The notes below the pieces were generated by a model. That model was given only the letters and a program-made list of their open reading frames with translations, did no database searches and was not told the DNA's origin. Below, one piece after another: positions 1 through 8,000 of a stretch of DNA of 11,575 bases (positions are counted from its first letter, which is position 1; every line of letters starts with the position of its first letter). The stretch is from Chloroflexota bacterium (GTDB lineage: Bacteria; Chloroflexota; Dehalococcoidia; Lucifugimonadales; Lucifugimonadaceae). Both the position numbers and the translations under genes were made by a program. The stretch spans positions 28,931-40,505 of the forward strand of contig PBRL01000048.1 in the NCBI GenBank assembly GCA_002725925.1, read 5' to 3'.

Positions 1-2020
1 ATAAGGAGAGTCGTCGCTTAAAGCGGTCCTGCCAAGACACTTGCGAGGGTCGACTGGTAAACATTTGGGATACAACCTTTACTATATCGTCATACGACCT
101 ACCCGACTCCCACATGACTGTAGATAGTCTGGTAATCAAATCTGTTCGCTGATCTCTTTCAATAAAATTTCTGTACTCTCGGATCAACTTAGACAAAACA
201 ACGTCATCGATAAAATCGATGGATTGATCGTGACTAACCCAATCTTCTGAAGGTACTGCTGAGTTACCCGGTTCACCCAATTCTCTTCCGAACGTCCAGA
301 TTCTCCGGGTGATATAAACGGAAATAAACCCAATCGCTATCCACTCCACAAGTGTGGCATAAACGAAAACATCAAACATCACTGACCGAACAACAAGCAG
401 ATATGCTGCGGCTATGCCACCTATGTTCATTGCACGGAATCTCGAATTAGCAATCCAAGCGGCGGGGTTGGATACCATCCATGGAGTTCCTTCGGTGAAA
501 AAGGTTGCCAGTAAGCTGAAAGCCCCCCCAAACGTGACCCCCAAAACAACTGCACCCGCAATTTTGAAACTCGGACCTAAGACAGTGAACGCATCTGTTA
601 CCGCCCATACCGCCCATCCAACCACCACGAAACCGACCGCTGCCATCAGGGTAGGAACTCCTGGGCGGCCTGAAACAATATCGAATGTCCGCGCTGTCTT
701 CCCAAATCCAACAATTGCAATTCCGGCAACGAGCCACCATGATGATGCAGAAATCGAAAGTGCGTATGGCAAGGCACTGTCGGCGAAATTTGCAAGATTT
801 GGAATTGTGCCTAAAACTTCTATCACCGCAGGCAAATTTACGAGCGTAATCGCTGCAAACAAACCAACCCCTAGCCACACAATAGTCCCAGACACCAGAA
901 GTCCCGTTCGTGACACTGCAAGCAAGTCGATCACGCGGGCTACCAGAATCGAGATAATCAGGGCATACGCACCATAAGCAAGCGCTCCAAAGTTAATGTC
1001 AATCATCGTCGACACCAATCCACCGTTGTGCACCAATACAAAAGCAAGGAAAAACATTTTCCCGCTATTACGAAGAAGTTGCCGAAACACTAGGGGGTCA
1101 GAACCGAAACTACTGATAAACCAACCCTGCCGCGTATTGAACATATGGATTGAAAATGCACCAACTACCATGTCGACTGTGAAAAACACTCCGATCCACA
1201 TACTCATTTGCCCCAGCATCACTACGTATCGTCCGACCGTAGTTTCTACTCCGCCAGAGTAGGCTGTCCCAATTTCGTTTCCAACAATAAAAGCCACTAT
1301 GACCAAACCCAGTCCCCAGATCACGTCGGAGGCAGTCTCTCGCCACGGAGGTCGGCCAAAAATCCTTACCACGATCGATCCGACGTGTGTTGCGGCTCCA
1401 ATCGAAATAGCAACAGCAAGGGATTCCAAAATCACGCCGATCTCCGTTAAGTCCATGACGGGACCTGCCAACATAACCGAAACCCACAGCACAGCAGCCA
1501 TTCCGATTAATAGAAGTGCCGAAAACATCTGTCTCTTATAACTTCTTGCAGTAATGTAATTTGGATCGGCATTAACAAGGGACCAACCAGCAAGTCTGAG
1601 CGCGTCCCTTAGACCTGCGATAACCCCAATAAGCAAAAACAGAAAAAATATTTTTGCGCCATGAAGACCAAACAATTCGAAAACTGACAAAAAGGCGGAT
1701 TGAATTGGATTAATCGTCCCTGATGCAGTCCAACCATTAGCAAGCAGTCCCAAAACAACGGTTATCGTGTTGAAAAAGAAACCAACGAGAGACCATTTAC
1801 CAAACGTCCTTATACCTGTCATGGCTATATGAATTTTGCCGGCAGTTTTTCTCTTTACCAGATCCATAACCAAAAGAAAAACAGATATAGCGATAAGTAC
1901 ATATTCAGGAGCAAAAGGCACAGCCCAGCCAAAATCCTCATAAGAAACTGCAAACATCCAAACAAAGCCAAATAGCCCAAGCAAAATGGACTGCCGACCT
2001 AAGTGATGTAAGATTTTCAT
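1..2020 (-). CDS. Large polytopic membrane protein of unknown function, 3' end beyond the window
   Basis: Reading the minus strand from the ATG at 2020-2018, the frame stays open for 673 codons to the left edge, so the gene is truncated by the window. The translation is strongly hydrophobic, with roughly 14-16 likely membrane helices; clear ones lie near residues 36-55, 76-96, 122-139, 165-187, 232-250, 266-290, 344-367, 374-395, 418-438, 486-507 and 533-571. A charged, probably cytoplasmic segment follows from about residue 573, with repeated Asp/Glu/Arg/Lys and helical character. I saw no cysteine. I do not recognise the family; a transporter or an envelope-assembly partner are both possible. 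The start lies 9 bases after the stop of the upstream giant gene, and a weak AGG at 2031-2029 lies 8 bases before the ATG, so co-transcription and translational coupling are likely. Two minus-strand ORFs in another frame inside it are shadows. Confidence 0.85.
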   Translation of the reverse strand, partial: MKILHHLGRQSILLGLFGFVWMFAVSYEDFGWAVPFAPEYVLIAISVFLLVMDLVKRKTAGKIHIAMTGIRTFGKWSLVGFFFNTITVVLGLLANGWTASGTINPIQSAFLSVFELFGLHGAKIFFLFLLIGVIAGLRDALRLAGWSLVNADPNYITARSYKRQMFSALLLIGMAAVLWVSVMLAGPVMDLTEIGVILESLAVAISIGAATHVGSIVVRIFGRPPWRETASDVIWGLGLVIVAFIVGNEIGTAYSGGVETTVGRYVVMLGQMSMWIGVFFTVDMVVGAFSIHMFNTRQGWFISSFGSDPLVFRQLLRNSGKMFFLAFVLVHNGGLVSTMIDINFGALAYGAYALIISILVARVIDLLAVSRTGLLVSGTIVWLGVGLFAAITLVNLPAVIEVLGTIPNLANFADSALPYALSISASSWWLVAGIAIVGFGKTARTFDIVSGRPGVPTLMAAVGFVVVGWAVWAVTDAFTVLGPSFKIAGAVVLGVTFGGAFSLLATFFTEGTPWMVSNPAAWIANSRFRAMNIGGIAAAYLLVVRSVMFDVFVYATLVEWIAIGFISVYITRRIWTFGRELGEPGNSAVPSEDWVSHDQSIDFIDDVVLSKLIREYRNFIERDQRTDLITRLSTVMWESGRSYDDIVKVVSQMFTSRPSQVSWQDRFKRRLSL

Positions 2021-2029
2021 TGCAGTAAC

Positions 2030-5000
2030 CTATTCATCATCGCCACTTCGGGACGAATCAATCTCAGCTGTGGCTTCTGACTCAGCCTCGGCAGTCGACT
2101 CCATCTCTGATTGCTGCGACTCACCCGCAGCCTCAGTATTAATTGATCTAATTTCCAATCCCTCGAAAGCACGTCTGGCCTTCAGGAAATCATCTCTGAG
2201 AATTTCATGGAGACTGTAGTCGGCCTCCTCAAAAACACTGATAAGGTCATCGAGAAGTTTCTCATCAATAGCGGTGTCTCCCGTGACCAGATTACGTTCG
2301 ACCTCTCTGGGAGTCGCCTGAATGTCCAGCTCAATCCCGGAAGCTCTAACCTGTTCGAGAAGTCGGTTGTAAATATCTGTGATTGCTTCGCGATATTCGA
2401 TGACCCAGATCGTCGAATTGGATTCCGCTGCCGAAAGTTGCTCATCGCCTTCAAATCTCACGCTGACACGGTGCTCACCCACTTCAACAGTTTCGGTCTC
2501 AACTGAAACCGAACCTCCTTTATCGGTGTCCTGATCCCATGACCCATGACCACCAATCTCAATCGACAAGGACAATCCAGCAATTGGGGAATCTTCCTCG
2601 CTGGTCAGTATCGCAGTAATAGTGACAGACTCACCTATTCCAATGACCCCGGGAAGGTCATCGGTTTCCTGATCCAATGAGATCAAAAGTCGAGTCTCTG
2701 CCAAGGTCGGCGCATTCTCTTCATCTTCTTCAACAACTGTTACCAAGTCTGTATCGTCAGTGTCCCCAGTATCACCGGTTCCCGTAATATCTGATTTGAC
2801 AGAAGCGGGCACCACTTCTGCAAGCGTCGCTACCGGAGCACTTACATCCTCAATCTTGGCCCCCAATGTCGACCGACGATTGTTTACAAACCACAAGGTC
2901 CCAGCGCCAGAGAATATGCCGAAGAGACCTACTCCGAGAATCACCAAATATACCCAGGATGACAGACCTCGTTTAATGTCAGCAACAACTGTGATACTAG
3001 AACCTAAGTACTGGTCTGTGGCAGGTGAGCTGATCAGCACAGACCAAACCTGTTCCTCAACAGGATCTGGAACCGTCAGCGATACCGTCAAGGCACCATC
3101 CTCAGAGCTGGACTCTGACTGCTCAATACCATCAACCATCACCGGCAATCCAGTAACCGGCCGGCCAGCCTCGTCCGTCATCTCGATCAAAATTTCAACG
3201 ATTTCACCAGGACTGACCTGCTCGGGAGCCGATAGTTGAATGTTAACTTCCGAAACAACAAGAGTTTCCGAAGTTAGAATGGCTCCGCTTCCAAGGTTCG
3301 GAGCCCTGATGGTGAAGGTTCGCCTGCCCAGTTCAGAAGATACATCTACTTCCCTTATTAATACGAACTTACCCTCATCATCCGTAGATGTTTCCACTAC
3401 GCCTAATTCAGGCCACTCAAGTTCAATGTTTCTATTTCCCGCAGGTGAACCATCTTGAGTAAGCCGTCCCTTGATTTCATGAACTTTGCCCAGCACTGCC
3501 ATAGGAGAATCCGTAATCACAATCTCAGCTTGTACAACATCAATCGAAATCTGAGAAGAAGCAGCCTCGATTGGGCCCATGCCAGCAAAATTTGCAAAAA
3601 CCTCTTGAGAAGGCCCATTGCCCAAAATTACATCGTATTCGAAACTTCCGTCATCTCCGGTCGTCACTACGGACGGTGAAGTGTTTGTGCCGGAAAATTG
3701 CAGGTCAAGAGAACCCAGTGGATTGCCATCAGCACCTGTCAGGCTACCGCTAAGCAGGACTGTCTCTCCAGCAAATCCCATCGAAGGCGCTGTCATCTGT
3801 ATCACGGTCGACTGAACCACTTCAAACGATCCAGAAGTCGAGTCGCTCAGCACAAAATCGCCACCCTTCGTAACCACTTCAACCGTATAAGTCCCTGGTG
3901 TCCCTAAAACACCAAGACTTTGAGCGAATGTACCGTCAGATGAGATCTCTACTGAAGAAGCAATCTGTCCGCCTATCAAAATATCGACAGACAACTCATT
4001 TGTTTGAACTGAACCTGAAGAAGTTATCTGACCCGAAACGAGCAATTCATCTCCTGTAGTTAGATCAGGCATCACGTCTAAGGAAATCGAGGTGGGCGCA
4101 AGTACGGTAATGGTGGCTTCGCCCTCACTTTCCGCATATAAATCGTCACCCTGAAAAACAACTTTTACATTTTCCATACCGGCATCGAAAAATGTGTGAG
4201 GAATATCTGCGAGGGAGGTAACCTCAATACCCTCAGCAGATCCGATTGTGACCATGAAAACCCTGTCTTCAATAAGGTCATCGTTGGGGTCGAGAATTCT
4301 CACTTGAATGGAAATCTCCGATTCCACCAAGGTTGAAGGCGGCATCAATATGTCGATACTGGATGGAAATCTTGCGGTAGCATCAAATTCAACCGTACTT
4401 GACAACAATAATTCTGAACCAGCGTAGGAAGCCAGCACGTTTATAACACCTGCAGCGTTGATGATGACTGATTGGCTGAATGAGCCTTGAGTATCCGTTG
4501 TCAGAGAAAACTCTTCAGCACCGATACTCAAGTCAATGTCCGCGTTTTCTACCGGACTGCCTGCGTCATCCAACAGTGAACCGCTAACAACAAACTCATC
4601 TCCAACCAAAGGCTGCTGATCTGAGCTCAAGGAAATATTCGTACCAGAAATTATTAATATCGGCGGATCACTATCAGATCCAAGATAAAAAGCACTTTGA
4701 CTTGTCACGGCTATAACTTGAAGGCTTCCAGTACCAAGTGTTAACGGGAACACGATCTCAATGTCGAACGCACCATCAACAACAGCACCAGATCCCACTG
4801 TCGTAGCACCATCTAGTTTGACCTCAAGTGGATCATCCGGAGAAACATCGTTGAGATAAATTGTCACAGTCGGACCGTTCACTACCGAGTTATCTGCCGC
4901 CGTCACCAATCCCTTAACTCGCCCCGTACCGCCAAGTCTTACCGTGGCAGGTTGTTCCGTGATTAATGTCTCGGTAGCCACTTGAGCCTTAGCTTCCGCT

Positions 5001-8000
5001 ATCGGACCATCATCCTCAACACCCGTAACGGTACCAATAGGTTCCACTCCAGCAACTACGGTAGCAGTTGGTATAGGTGTCGGGTTAGGTGTGGAAGTGG
5101 GGATTAGAACTGGTGCATCAATTATGGAAACCCAATGCGGCTCGGATCCCTTCGGGGCAATACGGGTCGGGTCGGATCCATCCGCATTAACTATCCAGAC
5201 CGAGTTATTGCCCTTACTTATCACTGTGTATGCAATTTTGCCGCCGTTGGGAGACCATGAGGGCCCAAAGCCCGGCTCCACAACTCGCACTTGATTAGAT
5301 CCATCTGCCTCCATAACATAGATCTCTTTAACCAGGCCATTAAACGTAATGTTGGTGAAAGCGATCCTGCTGCCATCAGGAGACCAGGAAGGATCGATTT
5401 GTTTATCGGCTCTGTCCGAAAGGTTCACCTGAGACGAACCGTCCGTGTTCATGACGTAAATGTCATAGTCCCCATCACGATCAGATGCAAACGCTATCTT
5501 CGTTCCATCGGGAGACCAGGAAGGTAATGAGTCTATGGCACTGTTGTCTGTAAGGCGTGTCTGATTAGAACCATCTGCCTCCATAACATAGATCTCTAAA
5601 GCCCCTTTTCGGCTAGAGTGGAACACTATTCTTCTACCGTCGGGGGACCAGTGCGCACTGTCATCCAACGCATCGTTACTGGTAAGACGTGTCTGATTAG
5701 AACCATCTGCCTCCATAACGTAGATCTCTCTATTTCCGTCTCGCTCGGACGTGAATGCAATTTTCGATCCGCCAAGCGTCATCGACGATGCGTAGTCAAA
5801 GGCAGAATGATTGGAAAGATTTATACGACCGGATCCGTCTGACTCCATCACGTAGATTTCATTAACTCCATCAACCGGCGACGAATATGAGATTTTGCTC
5901 AACAAAGGAATCGGTGTGGGTGTGCTGGTCGGCTGCGGAATTGCGGTTGACACCGGAGTTGGAGCAGGCGTCGAAGTTGGCACTGGAGTCGGAGTGGGCA
6001 CTGGAGTCGGAGTGGGCTGCTCAGGTAGATCTTCTATTTCTTCATACACCTCCAGGCTATCCTGGCTCGATACCCCGGACTGATTGCGAATATTGGCACC
6101 ACCCAGAGTTGGGTCAAATTCGATCCATCCGAGACCATCAAAGGCAACCTCCGCCCACTGATGTGCTTGATCTGAATAAACCACTTGATCTCCTGCGCTG
6201 GGCTCAATCCCCCAGCCGGCGACAACACGTGACGACAACCCGACTGACCTCGCCATCAACACAAAAGCACTGGAGAAATTTCCACATGTCCCAACCCAGT
6301 CGCGGAACAGAAACGTGACTACAGGATCCGATCCAACCTGCGTAGTTGATGTCGATTGATCAGCAAACCCATATTGAAAGCTAGTATTAAGATATTCGGC
6401 AATAAGGACCGCTTTTTCATAATCAGATTTGGCGCCAGACACAACCTGCTCTGCCAATGGAGCAATTCTCGGATCTAAATCAGCTGGCAACTGGATATAC
6501 TCGGGAACTGGCGAAGATTCAGCGTCGTAAACATCACCCGCCGTAAATTCAACAACCGCCGATGTGAGCACAGTTAGATCGGATCCAGCGTTCGAAACGA
6601 ATGCCATGGCGGGAACACTGAGTTCACCAGCAACCGAACTGCGGATTAAACGGGCGGGGGTAGGCATTCGCGAGTCAAGGGAAACCGCAGGATTCGCTGC
6701 CTGGATGGTTATTGATCGCAAGTCAACTGATGCCGACACAGATGGATACGACGATATCAACCCTGCGGCGAACCTGCCGTCATATGGTGGAATCAAAGGA
6801 CTTTCGGCTGCGTCCTGTGACTCGATCTGCTGGCCAGGTAGCACCCCAACGGATACATTGGGTCCTGCAGGAATCCACGCCCCACCAGAGTAGATCTCTC
6901 CTATGGCAGTTCTAAGGTATCCAAAGTCACCATCGCTTGAAATAGAAAAAACAGGGAATCTAACAGGCTCGCTCGCTCGTTGAGCAGTTGTGGAAGGGCT
7001 ACCTTGTAAGTTGTTTACCTGATCAAGACCTATTGACCCGCCGGTTTCTGGGTCAATAACCGCCTCTCCCGTCATTGCGCTATAGGCCACAGCACCAGCT
7101 GCCGCTCCGAGCAAAAGTAGGCCTTGTTGCTGATCAGTTAAGTTTTCAAATACCGCTGGATCCATGGATTGAGCAAGGTTCTTATAGGATTCCAGAAGGT
7201 GCCCTTTTTCCTTATCGGTTAATTCCTCAAATATCTCTGGTTCGATAGACTGAGACAGGCTTTCAAGGGACTGCGGAAATCCAGATAGTTCGAAATTAAT
7301 ATCATCCGAATTAAATTGTTGATTACCGAACAGGTAACCCCCTAGCGGAGACAATGGATCGATACCAGCCGCGTCGATCAACTCCTGTGTGGACCCAAAA
7401 TCAATCGGGTATCCATCATCGCCAAGCAGGGTCTCCGGCTCCACTTCTATGATATCGCTGGGCCTCAACCAGGTTCTACTTGTCTTGCCAGAACTCGTTC
7501 TGGTAGGCGCACCCTCTACGGGTGTCGGGTCGAATCTAACCCATCCAAAACCTTCGAAGGCTACTTCGGCCCACTGATGGGCCTGGTTTGTATATACAAC
7601 CTGTTCCTTATCTTGAGGTGCAACCGCCCATCCAGAGACGATTCGAGCTGGAAGCCCTATGCTTCTAGCCAAAAGAACATATGCCGAAGAAAAATTCCCG
7701 GCTGTACCTATCCGTGACCCAAGTAGAAATTCTTCAACAGGGTCCTCGATTCCGGTCTCCTTAGGCGAGTTCATATCGCGATAGTTATATTCAAACCCCG
7801 TCCGCAAGTGCGTCTCCAGAGCAATGGCCTTCTCAAAATCACTAGAAGCTGAGGCGATTTGCTCTTCGGCAATCGATGCCAACTTGACCTGAAGGTTCTG
7901 TGGAACTTGTAGATATCCGGATCGATCCATGTCCTCTGATAGAGCCATGCCCTTGGCTCCAGTCAGCATTTGTTCATTGTAAATTCGGATCGGAGAAACA

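Noticed and set aside
447..1487. Two minus-strand ORFs (447-878 and 1110-1487)
   Set aside because: They lie in another frame of the long hydrophobic membrane-protein frame, and their Cys/Arg/Trp-rich translations look like out-of-frame shadows.
414..1541. Plus-strand ORFs of up to 187 codons
   Set aside because: They are antisense to the membrane-protein gene, with low-complexity Thr/Ala/Pro translations typical of the antisense of hydrophobic coding sequence.
2760..3239. 159-codon plus-strand ORF antisense to the giant gene
   Set aside because: The Ser/Thr/Pro-rich translation mirrors the Ig-like coding sequence; there is no ribosome site and no domain.
5291..5729. Regularly spaced repeats considered as a CRISPR array
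   Set aside because: The spacing is uneven, there are only three copies, and the repeats are in frame within propeller blades of a coding sequence.
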